From GCA-2684655 sp051278165 (lineage in GTDB: Bacteria; Planctomycetota; UBA1135; UBA2386), in assembly GCA_051278165.1 (NCBI GenBank), contig JBNMNW010000001.1, positions 1 to 64,000 on the forward strand: 64,000 bases of DNA, written 5' to 3'. Positions 43,970-52,390 of this stretch are shown here, piece after piece. The notes under the pieces were generated by a model. It saw only the letters and a list, made by a program, of their open reading frames with translations, did no database searches and was not told where the DNA came from. Position 1 is the stretch's first letter; each line of letters begins with the position of its first letter. Made by a program: the position numbers and the translations under genes.

Positions 43970-44733
43970 CTACGGCAGATCGACGCGCGCGACCGGCAAT
44001 CGCGTGCGATCGAAACGTTCGACGAAGTCCAATAGCAGCACCTCCGCAGAGGGCATAGCTACCTTGCGTATCGGCTTATTGGCCAACCGCACCTCAACCT
44101 TGCCCCCCTTGCCAAGCTGGTCGGCTGCCAGCAGCAACGAAAACTTGGTGATGCCAAAGCCCTGCGCGCGAAACCGTCCCTTGCCGGTCTGTTGCACGGC
44201 AACCCGGGCGGTGTTCTTGGCCAACGCTTTCACAATGTAGGCGCGCTTCGCCTCTTCGTTCATCGTCGCCCACCGCCGCACTGCCACTTGCGGTTGCGCT
44301 TCGACTTGCACCTTCTTGCGCATGCCGGTGATCTCGATCCAACTGGCGCGGGTCTCGGTCAGATCGGCAGCGATGCGGACGACCTTCTTTGGCCAAGGGT
44401 CGCGGCGCTTGGCAAAGAACGTTGGCCAATCGACCACCGAGAGATCCGCATCGTGACCGCGGTCCGCGAACTCGATCAACTCGACATCCTTGGCCCTCAG
44501 CTTCTTCAGGTTCTTGAACGCCAAGCGAAGGTTCATCAACAAGCGCGGGTCGTCGCCGCTGCCTTGCAGATCGCGGATCGGGAGGTGCGCGACGTTCTCT
44601 AAGTAGCGCAGGTTGTTGGCGGACGGCGGATTCATCAGAGGCCCACCGACGCAGACCACCATGCCGGCGAACAGGTCTGGGTTTCGCAAGGCTAGATCCC
44701 AAGCGAGATGGCCGCCGCGCGACCAGCCGCCAA
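43970..44733 (-). pseudogene. 5'-truncated alpha/beta hydrolase
   Basis: The reading frame carries YVGGWSRGGHLAWDLALRNP, a nucleophile elbow (G-W-S-R-G-G) of the alpha/beta hydrolase fold, and then about 230 residues of C-terminal sequence. Directly before Tyr is an in-frame TAG, and the 120 bp up to the protease gene encode nothing like the N-terminal half of such enzymes. The first half, with the oxyanion-hole strand, is therefore missing. A late start at TTG (44689) would lose the nucleophile. I regard it as a remnant. Confidence 0.7.
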
Positions 44734-44858
44734 CGTACTAGCGGCGATGAAGGTGGGCCCCACACCCGAAGACCCCACCCCGAAGAGCAGGGCACGCATC
44801 TCAGCAGCTCAAGCTGCGGCAACACTCTACGGCTCGACTAGCGCGCCCGAAGCGAACG

Positions 44859-46253
44859 TCAGCGCCGACGACGCTTGGGCAGGTCGACCGAACGGTCACC
44901 TGGCACGTGGTATAGGTCCACGATCCGCGCTTCCGCTTCCCGCGCATGGTCGGCGTCGAGCAGCACGGTGGCACCGCTCGACAACTTGATGACGACATCA
45001 CCACTCGCCTTGTCGACGCGCTTGATGAAGTCGAGCATGTCGACCGGTGGTACGCCATTGACGCTGGCCACGCTGTCATTGTGGAACGCCTCGTAACCAA
45101 CGTTGACCGCATCAGCGAGCACTTGTGCAAGTACAACGACTTCCTGCTGCTCGGGCCGTCGCAAGCCGTGGTAGTAGCTGTGCAGCAGTTCCTTTGGCGC
45201 CTTGTCCCACCAGTGCTCGCCCCAGTTGCGCAAGTACTCGGCCGTCAGCCGCTGGAACACCAAGCCGCCGAACAAGAACCACATCGGCCGCCGGTCGTAC
45301 TCGGTGCGCGGCACCAACCACTTCATTGGCTGCATCGACAGGTCCACGCTCTTCGACTTGCCGCAGCGCAACACGCGCGCCTTGATGACATCGCCGCAGT
45401 CGTAGTCGCCAATCACCGCATCGAACTGGCAGCGGTGCCGGCCGCGATAGCGAATCGTGCCGTTGTCGGCGATGCGATGGCCATCGAGCTCCATCAGCAC
45501 ATCACCCTCAGCGAACTTACCCCAACCACTGGAGCCATATTGCACCGCGGTCACCAGCACGCCGCTATCGCGCGTCTTCATGCCCAGGTATTTGCGCAAC
45601 GCCGGGTTCTCCAACGGCTGGGTCGTGATGCCAATGCCCGGCACGTCCGGCTTCCTCTTCTTCTTGACGCTGTCGAGGAAGCGGCGAATGATCGGTGCCG
45701 GCACCATCTCGCCAACATTCTCGGCATCGGGCAGCGCTTGGAATGCAATGCCAACAATCTTGCCGCGGGCGAACACCGGCCCACCGCTGTTGCCTTCGTT
45801 GATCGCCGCGTCGACGGTCACCGCGAGTAGATGACGCTGGCTGTGCTCGTATCGCTGCACCTCGATGCGCGACACCACGCCTTCGGTGATCGAGACCTCT
45901 TCACCGCCGATCGGATAGCCGACCACCTGAACGGCATCGCGCAGCTTCGGCAAGTCGCCAACCACCGACGACTTGATCCCGCGGGCGAACGGCTTGTCGT
46001 CGATCTCGAGCAACGCTAGGTCGCAGTCGTGACTGATCGCCAGCACCCGCGCCGTGACCTTCTTAGGATCGCTTTGCTTTTGCACCTGCACGAAGGTGGC
46101 ATTCGCCACCACGTGGGCACCGGTCAGGATCCGGCCGGGACCAACCACAACACCAGACCCGGTGCTGCCGCGCGGCGCGACGTTCTGCCACGGACACTCA
46201 TAGTCGGGGTCCTGGTAAGTACTGTAGACGCGAACGACTTGGGGGTAGCTCAT
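44859..46253 (-). CDS. HtrA/Deg-type serine protease with PDZ domain
   Basis: This is a trypsin-fold Deg protease with the triad His47 (LTGAHVV), Asp78 (CDLALLEI) and Ser156 (NEGNSGGPVF), numbered from the ATG at 46253. A PDZ domain (about 200-300) includes GVLVTAVQYGSSGWGKFAEGD. A second PDZ-like C-terminal part includes VASVNGVPPVDMLDFIKRV. The overall plan resembles plant Deg proteases of the Deg2/Deg9 type. From this start there is no signal peptide. A longer form from 46382 has LSTGSC, a weak lipobox, so the location is uncertain. Confidence 0.85.
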   Translation of the reverse strand: MSYPQVVRVYSTYQDPDYECPWQNVAPRGSTGSGVVVGPGRILTGAHVVANATFVQVQKQSDPKKVTARVLAISHDCDLALLEIDDKPFARGIKSSVVGDLPKLRDAVQVVGYPIGGEEVSITEGVVSRIEVQRYEHSQRHLLAVTVDAAINEGNSGGPVFARGKIVGIAFQALPDAENVGEMVPAPIIRRFLDSVKKKRKPDVPGIGITTQPLENPALRKYLGMKTRDSGVLVTAVQYGSSGWGKFAEGDVLMELDGHRIADNGTIRYRGRHRCQFDAVIGDYDCGDVIKARVLRCGKSKSVDLSMQPMKWLVPRTEYDRRPMWFLFGGLVFQRLTAEYLRNWGEHWWDKAPKELLHSYYHGLRRPEQQEVVVLAQVLADAVNVGYEAFHNDSVASVNGVPPVDMLDFIKRVDKASGDVVIKLSSGATVLLDADHAREAEARIVDLYHVPGDRSVDLPKRRRR

Positions 46254-46336
46254 GAGCGATCGGCGAACAACGTAGCGGCCGGCCGCGCGGAAGCGACCCT
46301 GGCCGGACGGATCCCGCGCATCTGTCTCAATTAGAA

Positions 46337-46445
46337 CCTGTCGAGACAGGCAGCTGCCAGTCGACAGGCTGACAGCCACCAACCGTCATTGCCAACGAAC
46401 GAACTGGTCGAATAGGCTACGAGTTCGGTCCAGCAGGCAGCTGCC
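46337..46445. promoter_or_regulatory. Palindromes in the divergent region before the protease
   Basis: CCTGTCGAGACAGG (46337-46350) is a perfect 14-bp palindrome. GGCAGCTGCC occurs twice, at 46349-46358 and 46436-46445. They lie upstream of the preferred HtrA start and could be operator sites or hairpins. The remaining sequence up to the next gene at 46629 shows nothing else. Confidence 0.4.
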
Positions 46446-46628
46446 GTAGCCGGCAATCGGCCCCAGCAGTGCACGGAGGACAGGTATCGCCGAGGTACGC
46501 TTGACCGCGCAGACCCCAGTCCACGGCAATGACAAGTTGTGGCAAGGATGCAATGTCAACGGAACCTGACCCGGCTTTAGCCCGTCCTACCCGCGGCGCT
46601 GCCTCACCAACGCCCCACCCTCATCCAC

Positions 46629-49040
46629 ATGCATCGCTACTCGCCCGCCGCCATTCTGGTGGCTTTGTTCGTTTCTCCAGTCCTCGCCCAAACGCCAGCC
46701 GTTGGCCAGCCAGTCCTCGCCCCGACTGTCAGCCCGGTTGGCCAGATCCACCCGAACGCCCAACCGCTGGGCAGTGTCGCCAGCTATGGCGTGCCGATGC
46801 TGGACCGCAACACGCTCTCCATCGAGGACACGAACCGCGCGGCCAATGGCCAACCGGCTCGTTACGCGGTGTCGAACCCCGTCAACATCTCGCCGGTCTC
46901 GCACGGCACCTGGGAGCAACTAGACGCGACATGGTCCCTGTGGCGCTTGCGCATCAAGGCTCCCGACTCAGACCACGTCAACCTCGGCTTCCAGACGTTC
47001 TTTATGCCGGCCGGCGCGCGCATGCAGGTCTACAGCAGCGACAACAGCTACGTCGTGCGTCCGTTCGACAGCGTCGACCACCAGCCGACCGGCGAGTTTT
47101 GGACTCCGGTTGTCATGGGCAGCGAGATCGTCTGTGAGGTCTACGTGCAAACCGCGCTCAAGCCGCAAGTGCTGCTCGACATGATCCACATTGGCTCCGG
47201 TTACCGCTACTTCGGTAGTGGCGCAACCGCACTCAGCGACGGCAGTGGCTCGTGCAATGTCGACGTCAACTGCCCGCAAGGCGCTGGCTGGGCAGCCGAG
47301 ATTTCCGCCTCCGCAGCAATCTCGACCGGTGGCTCGCTCTTCTGCAGCGGCAGCATGATCAACAACACGGCCAACGATGGTCGCAACTTCTTCCTGACGG
47401 CCTACCACTGCGGTGTCGGTTCGTCGCAAGCATCGTCCTTGGTCTGCTACTGGAATTACGACGCTGTAACTTGCGGCAGCAACTCCGCGCCGCTCAACCA
47501 GTTCACGATCGGCTCGGTGCTACGCGCCGGCTGGAACACGTCGGACTTCACGCTGGTCGAACTCAACAGCACGCCGAACGCCGCCTGGGGCGTCACCTAC
47601 GCCGGCTGGAACCGCAGCACGTCGACCGCTAGCTCGGCCGTCGCCATCCACCACCCGAGTGGCGACTCCAAGAAGATCTCGTTCGAAACCGCACCGGTTC
47701 AGTTCACGGCCTACGGCGGCACCTCGCAAAGCGCGAATGCCAACCACGTGCGCGTGGTCGACTGGGACACTGGCACGACCGAAGGCGGCTCGTCTGGCTC
47801 GCCGTTGTTTGACCAAAACCACCGCATCATCGGCCAACTGCACGGCGGCGGCGCCGCCTGCGGCAACAACCAGTCCGACTGGTATGGTCGCCTGCGCACG
47901 TCATGGACTGGCGGCGGCAACAACTCGAATCGCCTGTCGAACTGGCTGGATCCGGTCAACACCGGCGCGCAGACGCTCGACACGCTCGGCGGCACGCCAG
48001 CCGGCGATGTTGCCGCGGCGACGTCCTACGGCACCGGCTGCTACGCCGGCTTCGGCACGCTCGCCGAAGAGTTTCTGAGCAACACGTTCGACCTCAGCGG
48101 CACGGCGATCTCCTCCATCAACTTGCGCCTGACGCCAACGACCAACGGCTACACGATGGCCTCCGCAACCGCGGCATGGGTCACCCCATCCAGCCCCGAC
48201 CTCGGGCTCTCGGATGACGACACCTCGGTGCAAACCCTGCCGTGGACGCTCAACTACCCCGGCGGTTCGACCAACCAGATCAGCTTCTGCTCGAATGGTT
48301 ACGCCTGGGCTGGCAACTCGACGACCGCTGACTGGTCGCCAACGATGGCCGAACTCGTCAACGGCGGCGCACGCTTCTGCCCGCTGTGGACTGACCTTGA
48401 CCCGACGTCGGGCGGCAGCTGCCACTACGACTCGCTCGGTAGTTCGGTGGTGTTCACGTGGAACAACGTTCCGGCTTACACGGCCGGCACGACTGGCCCC
48501 GGCAACACGATGCAGATCCAGATCTACCAAAACGGCACGGTCGACTATCGCTTCCGAGCGATGCCAGACCAACCGCAAGGGTCAATCCTGGCCTTCACCC
48601 GCGGCAACACCAACACGCCGCCGGCGACCGACATCAGCAACTCGCTGCCGCTTTCGGTAAGCGTTGACAGTGATCCTCTGACCTGGACCGGCCTCAACCG
48701 GCCACTGCTCGGGAGCACCCAGTTCCTGCAATTGGGCAACATCCCGAGCGCGGCGCAAAGCATCGGCCTAGTGGTGATTGGCTTCAGCGAGATCCCAGGT
48801 GGTCTCGACCTAGGCATCATTGGCGCCGCCGGCTGCAGCCTCTACACGCAGTCAACGATCATCGAGACGATCTTCCCGATGAGCGGCGTGAGCCAATTGT
48901 GGCAGCTGCCGATCCCGAACACTCCGGCGCTTACGGGCACGAGCATCTTCACGCAGGGCGCCTTGCTTGAGCCACCGGCGCAAAACGCGTTCGGCTTGCT
49001 GACCGGCAACGGCGTCGAGCTGCTCTTCGGCACGCTCTAG
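46629..49040 (+). CDS. Secreted lysyl-endopeptidase-like serine protease with C-terminal module
   Basis: This 803-residue secreted protein has a signal peptide (1-20), an N-terminal beta domain, and a trypsin-like domain of the lysyl endopeptidase type. The triad is His260 (TAYHCG), Asp306 (SDFTLVEL) and Ser389 (GGSSGSPLFD), with many cysteines for disulphides. A beta-rich domain (about 460-690) follows. A C-terminal module contains GCSLYTQ and LPIPNTPALTG, and also occurs in the protein encoded at 61472-62458. It probably acts outside the cell or in the periplasm. Confidence 0.85.
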   Translation: MHRYSPAAILVALFVSPVLAQTPAVGQPVLAPTVSPVGQIHPNAQPLGSVASYGVPMLDRNTLSIEDTNRAANGQPARYAVSNPVNISPVSHGTWEQLDATWSLWRLRIKAPDSDHVNLGFQTFFMPAGARMQVYSSDNSYVVRPFDSVDHQPTGEFWTPVVMGSEIVCEVYVQTALKPQVLLDMIHIGSGYRYFGSGATALSDGSGSCNVDVNCPQGAGWAAEISASAAISTGGSLFCSGSMINNTANDGRNFFLTAYHCGVGSSQASSLVCYWNYDAVTCGSNSAPLNQFTIGSVLRAGWNTSDFTLVELNSTPNAAWGVTYAGWNRSTSTASSAVAIHHPSGDSKKISFETAPVQFTAYGGTSQSANANHVRVVDWDTGTTEGGSSGSPLFDQNHRIIGQLHGGGAACGNNQSDWYGRLRTSWTGGGNNSNRLSNWLDPVNTGAQTLDTLGGTPAGDVAAATSYGTGCYAGFGTLAEEFLSNTFDLSGTAISSINLRLTPTTNGYTMASATAAWVTPSSPDLGLSDDDTSVQTLPWTLNYPGGSTNQISFCSNGYAWAGNSTTADWSPTMAELVNGGARFCPLWTDLDPTSGGSCHYDSLGSSVVFTWNNVPAYTAGTTGPGNTMQIQIYQNGTVDYRFRAMPDQPQGSILAFTRGNTNTPPATDISNSLPLSVSVDSDPLTWTGLNRPLLGSTQFLQLGNIPSAAQSIGLVVIGFSEIPGGLDLGIIGAAGCSLYTQSTIIETIFPMSGVSQLWQLPIPNTPALTGTSIFTQGALLEPPAQNAFGLLTGNGVELLFGTL

Positions 49041-49319
49041 GAGCCGCCGCCGCGATGACCAGCCGTATCGGCGAGGTCATCGCTGGCTTGCTGGCCGCCC
49101 GCTATCGGGAGGCCAGCAACGTGGTCAACTTGCGCCACGCCAGCCTGCAGGTCGCGATAATTGCGACCGCGGCTATATCCCACGTAGCGAACACAGGGAC
49201 TGGCTTTGCCGATGACCATCAGCAACGGAATTGGCTTCGTCGCGAAATAGTCGGCGGATTGGTGCGATCGTAGTGGGTCTAGTTTGTTGTTTCTTGTCCA
49301 GGCACCGTACCGACAACTC
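49041..49319. other. Gap without a convincing gene
   Basis: Short frames exist on both strands, but none shows a motif. It separates the endopeptidase from a possible small membrane protein. Confidence 0.4.
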
Positions 49320-49484
49320 ATGAGCAGACGAGCAACACGAGAGGGTCCCGAAGTTGGGGTGAAGTGGGTTCGCTGGGTGGCGGGCGCTATCTGCTTGGCG
49401 ATCATTGTCGCCATGTGCATTGACTCAGCGGCGATGTTTCAGTCGGTCTTGCGCTTCTTCAGCTTTGTGGCGCGGCTGCTGTAG
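49320..49484 (+). CDS. Possible small single-helix membrane protein
   Basis: From the ATG at 49320 this frame encodes 54 residues with a basic N-terminus and one membrane helix (VRWVAGAICLAIIVAMCI) followed by an aromatic segment. It is convergent with the radical SAM gene, 19 bp away. No homologue is recognised and it may be spurious. Confidence 0.4.
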   Translation: MSRRATREGPEVGVKWVRWVAGAICLAIIVAMCIDSAAMFQSVLRFFSFVARLL

Positions 49485-49503
49485 AGCCAACCGCGCGAGT
49501 CGC

Positions 49504-50874
49504 TTACAGGAACCAGTCGCGCTGCTCACCACCGGGCGCTTCTTCGGGCAGGTCGGCGCTGGCGTTGACGAGCTCTTCCAGCCACCAGTTGGTGCTGTTG
49601 TAGAGGCAGGTAACCTCGCCGCACTCGACGCTCGCATCGAACGTATTGAGCAGGTCCGTGGTCTTGTGCTGAGCGGCTGGCGGCACGTTCCAGATGTCCT
49701 TATCGCCCACCATCGCCTTCTTCACGCCACGGTGCGCGGGGCAGTTGTAGGTGCCCAACGGCGTCACGACCTGGCGCAGCATCTGCATGTGGCACACCTT
49801 TGGCTGCTTGGTGTATTCCTTCCAAGTGCCGGCCATCAAGACCCGCAGATTGGTGCTCGCCAAAACGCGGAAGTCATCGCGAACCGAGGCCCGCGCTTCT
49901 TCGAGGTTGACCTGGATGCGCGCCACAACCGCCTGCAGCTCAGCCTCCGTCTTGGTGGGGTCCATGACCTCGGCGCCGTCCTCTTGCCGTTCGAGGAACG
50001 GCTTGAAGGAGATGTAGTCGAACATCGCATCGGAGGCGCGCTTACTCGCCAAGACCATCTCGTGGATGTTCTCGACAATCTTGACCTCGCCACGACTGCC
50101 GCCAACCCAGGTGATAACGAACGAGAAGCCCATCTGCAGATCGGGGTTAGCGGCCTTGATCTTCGGGGTCCAACCGCAAATTTCGTCGAGCGTCAGCGAC
50201 TTCTTCGCCGGGTGGTGCATGCGCTGGAACACGTCATTGCTGCCCGAATCGAGCGAATAGCGCACCCAGTCACCCTTAGTGAAGTGCGGCGCAGCTTTCA
50301 GGATGCGGTCGCCGCGACTGCCGTTGGTGACGACCGAGACGGACAGGTCGAGCTTCTTCAAGAACGCGACGAAGTCGACGAAGCCGGGGTAGAGCGTCGG
50401 CTCGCCGCCGCCGATCAAAATCACGCTGCGCAGACCACGTTCGGCCATGCGCTCGATCGACACGCGCAGCTGCTCGTCCTCGTGCTTTTCCTTGCTGTTA
50501 AGGATGTCCCAATCGATGCAGTGGTCGCACGCGAAGTTGCACGCCGTGGTCAAGTCGAGGTTGATCGACAGCGGCGCGATGTCCGGCATCTCCGGCAGCT
50601 GCTTGCCTTCCGCCTGAGCCTTGCGCAGCGAGCGCTGCCACTTCACGTAGTCGACAACTTTCGGCCACATGCTCGGCTGCTGCAGCTTGCTGGCGAAGTC
50701 GTGAACGCGCTCGACCTGTTTGCCCGCCTGCTGAGTACCAGTCTGCTGCTTACCAGCCTGCTGCTTACCAGTCTGTTGCGTCGTGCGCTCAGAGTTGGGC
50801 AAGGAGGCTGGCGTAGAGCCGGATCCGGAGGGCGATGGTGTCGAGGGCGTTGGTTCGTTCACTTGAGTTGGCAT
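49504..50874 (-). CDS. Radical SAM protein with SPASM-like C-terminal cysteines
   Basis: The radical SAM cluster motif CNFACDHC gives Cys112, Cys116 and Cys119 from the ATG at 50874. GGGEPTLYPGF is the SAM-binding GGE-type motif, and SVVTNGS follows. The C-terminal region has Cys residues in KVCHMQML, YNCPAHRG, ECGEVTC, suggesting an auxiliary iron-sulphur cluster. The N-terminal ~60 residues are Pro/Ser/Gln-rich with a 15-bp repeat. This start overlaps the oxidoreductase gene by 86 bp; a TTG at 50802 would reduce this to 14 bp. The substrate is unknown. Confidence 0.82.
   Translation of the reverse strand: MPTQVNEPTPSTPSPSGSGSTPASLPNSERTTQQTGKQQAGKQQTGTQQAGKQVERVHDFASKLQQPSMWPKVVDYVKWQRSLRKAQAEGKQLPEMPDIAPLSINLDLTTACNFACDHCIDWDILNSKEKHEDEQLRVSIERMAERGLRSVILIGGGEPTLYPGFVDFVAFLKKLDLSVSVVTNGSRGDRILKAAPHFTKGDWVRYSLDSGSNDVFQRMHHPAKKSLTLDEICGWTPKIKAANPDLQMGFSFVITWVGGSRGEVKIVENIHEMVLASKRASDAMFDYISFKPFLERQEDGAEVMDPTKTEAELQAVVARIQVNLEEARASVRDDFRVLASTNLRVLMAGTWKEYTKQPKVCHMQMLRQVVTPLGTYNCPAHRGVKKAMVGDKDIWNVPPAAQHKTTDLLNTFDASVECGEVTCLYNSTNWWLEELVNASADLPEEAPGGEQRDWFL
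50728..50772. repeat. 15-bp tandem repeat, three copies
   Basis: CTGCTGAGTACCAGT, CTGCTGCTTACCAGC and CTGCTGCTTACCAGT lie head to tail, with a degenerate copy on each side. They encode a QQ(T/A)GK-type repeat near the N-terminus of the radical SAM protein. Confidence 0.88.
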
Positions 50875-51748
50875 TGTGGAGGTTTGCGAGAAAACCATAC
50901 ACCAGCTGGTCCAGCGGATCCTGAACGTTCACTGCCCGACCGTCTTCGCTGGCGAATGAGATCGCGTAGTTCTCACCCAGTTGGCGATCGATGCGCACGC
51001 CATTGACCGCGAACCATGCTGGCCGCGGTTGCCGTGGACAACATTCCAGGTGCAGTTCCACCGCCACGCTACCGATGCCACTGGCGACTTCGAACCGGAC
51101 CAGATTGTCACGCGCGTCGGGCGCCGCATTGCTCTGCACAACGTTCCGCAATTCGGCGTCCGCCGGCAGCGGCACCAGTGCCTGCAGCAAACTGAGCACG
51201 TGGGACAGAGAATCTTCGACCATGACGCGCCCCGGGTGCGCTGGCGACAACCGCATCGTCAGCGAACGCACCGGCTGCTCACGCAGGCCGGGATGCAGGG
51301 CTTCGAGCGCCGCCAGGGCATAGGGCCACTGGCAGTTCTCAGCCAATAACAGCCCTGCCTCGCGAAAGGCCTCGACCCGCTGCAAGCCGAGCGACGCATC
51401 GGCGGTCGCCACGAATGGCTTCTCACATAAGCAGGCAACGCCGGCAGTCAGCGCAGCGTCGAGCCCGGCTAGATGCCCCTCAACCGGACAGGCGACCACC
51501 AACGCGTCGACGGTCTTCGCGAGTTCCACGGGGTTGTCGTAGGCCGCGACGTCGTGGCCCAACTGGGTCGACATCGCCGCAGCCGCGTTGCGGGTGCGCG
51601 TGTGGTCACGACCGGCAATTCCGATGATCCGTGCACCGGACTTTTCGAACCAACGCGCCAGGAATGGACCGAGGCCTTGCCTCGTCCGACCGGCACCAAG
51701 GATGCCTACCGCAGGAACGGTCGTGTCGTCGTTCGCTTCGAAGTTCAC
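50789..51748 (-). CDS. Gfo/Idh/MocA-family oxidoreductase
   Basis: This 319-residue NAD(P)-dependent oxidoreductase has the Rossmann start AVGILGAGRTRQGLGPF, the strand DALVVACPVEGH, and the family signature CEKPFVATADAS. Substrates of this family are mostly sugars or cyclitols; the exact one is not visible. The GTG start lies in a 17-bp tandem repeat. The 3' end overlaps the radical SAM gene, so the two are probably expressed together. Confidence 0.85.
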   Translation of the reverse strand: MNFEANDDTTVPAVGILGAGRTRQGLGPFLARWFEKSGARIIGIAGRDHTRTRNAAAAMSTQLGHDVAAYDNPVELAKTVDALVVACPVEGHLAGLDAALTAGVACLCEKPFVATADASLGLQRVEAFREAGLLLAENCQWPYALAALEALHPGLREQPVRSLTMRLSPAHPGRVMVEDSLSHVLSLLQALVPLPADAELRNVVQSNAAPDARDNLVRFEVASGIGSVAVELHLECCPRQPRPAWFAVNGVRIDRQLGENYAISFASEDGRAVNVQDPLDQLVYGFLANLHNANSSERTNALDTIALRIRLYASLLAQL

Positions 51749-51794
51749 TGCCTGCCTAATTTCACTGCCTGCCTCACTTCACTGCCTGCCTCAC
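51744..51794. repeat. 17-bp tandem repeat containing the oxidoreductase start
   Basis: Three copies of TTCACTGCCTGCCTCAC (the first ends TAAT) run from 51744 to 51794. Read on the minus strand, each copy has AGGCAGGCAGTGAA, that is, an AGG-rich site next to a GTG. The last copy supplies the GTG start of the oxidoreductase, so the ribosome-binding and start unit appears in triplicate. Confidence 0.88.
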
Positions 51795-52390
51795 TCGCGC
51801 TCACAAACTCTCAAAACTTTCTAAAGAACCGCGTGACGCTCGCGCCGTTCTCAGCCTTAGGCACTGCGTTGTAGCGATGCGTGAAGAGCTTTTCGCGCGG
51901 TTTGCAGCGACTGGCTGAATGCTTGCACATTCAGAGCATGACGTCAGAGCATGACGCCACGGCATCCCAAAGGTCGCATTTCTGCAATCGCCGCAACCCA
52001 AACACCTCCAAACAACAAATACAGCCTCGGCTGGAACTTTCTGCGACCGAGTTCGTCACCGCGCCGCCGCGACGAACTAACCAGCACAGATCGCCTACCT
52101 ACCCAGCCACCCCACCACTAGTGACTACTCGCGTAGCCACCACAACCAACATATTCACCGCCAACCTGCCCTGCGGGTCATGGCGGAAGCTTCGGGAAGG
52201 AAGGGATCTTAATGGCCGTCCGGCACTGCACCGGGCGGCTGTTTTTTATTGCCTAGTGCACGCCAAACACACTGCGATTCGTCGGACACAACTCGCCGGA
52301 CCAACGACGGTTGGCGATGGCAATACGACAGTCTGACGTTCTTCCGTCGCCCCTCTAGCTTCGCGAACTACGCACCGCCAAGCTTGCAGC
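51795..52390. other. 596-bp intergenic region with a terminator
   Basis: No protein gene is supported here. TCAGAGCATGACG is repeated exactly in tandem at 51931-51943 and 51944-51956. An intrinsic terminator on the plus strand lies at 52215-52250, and the 140 bp after it lead to the metallophosphatase gene. A small RNA or a regulated leader is possible. Confidence 0.5.
52215..52250 (+). terminator. Intrinsic terminator without an upstream plus-strand gene
   Basis: GCCGTCCGG (52215-52223) pairs with CCGGGCGGC (52231-52239) as a 9-bp stem with one G-T pair and a 7-base loop, followed by TGTTTTTTATT. This is the clearest factor-independent terminator in the window. The nearest upstream gene is on the other strand. 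Confidence 0.8.

Noticed and set aside
49037..49420. Minus-strand frame of 127 codons after the endopeptidase
   Set aside because: No recognisable motif or ribosome site, and the composition is unlike neighbouring genes.
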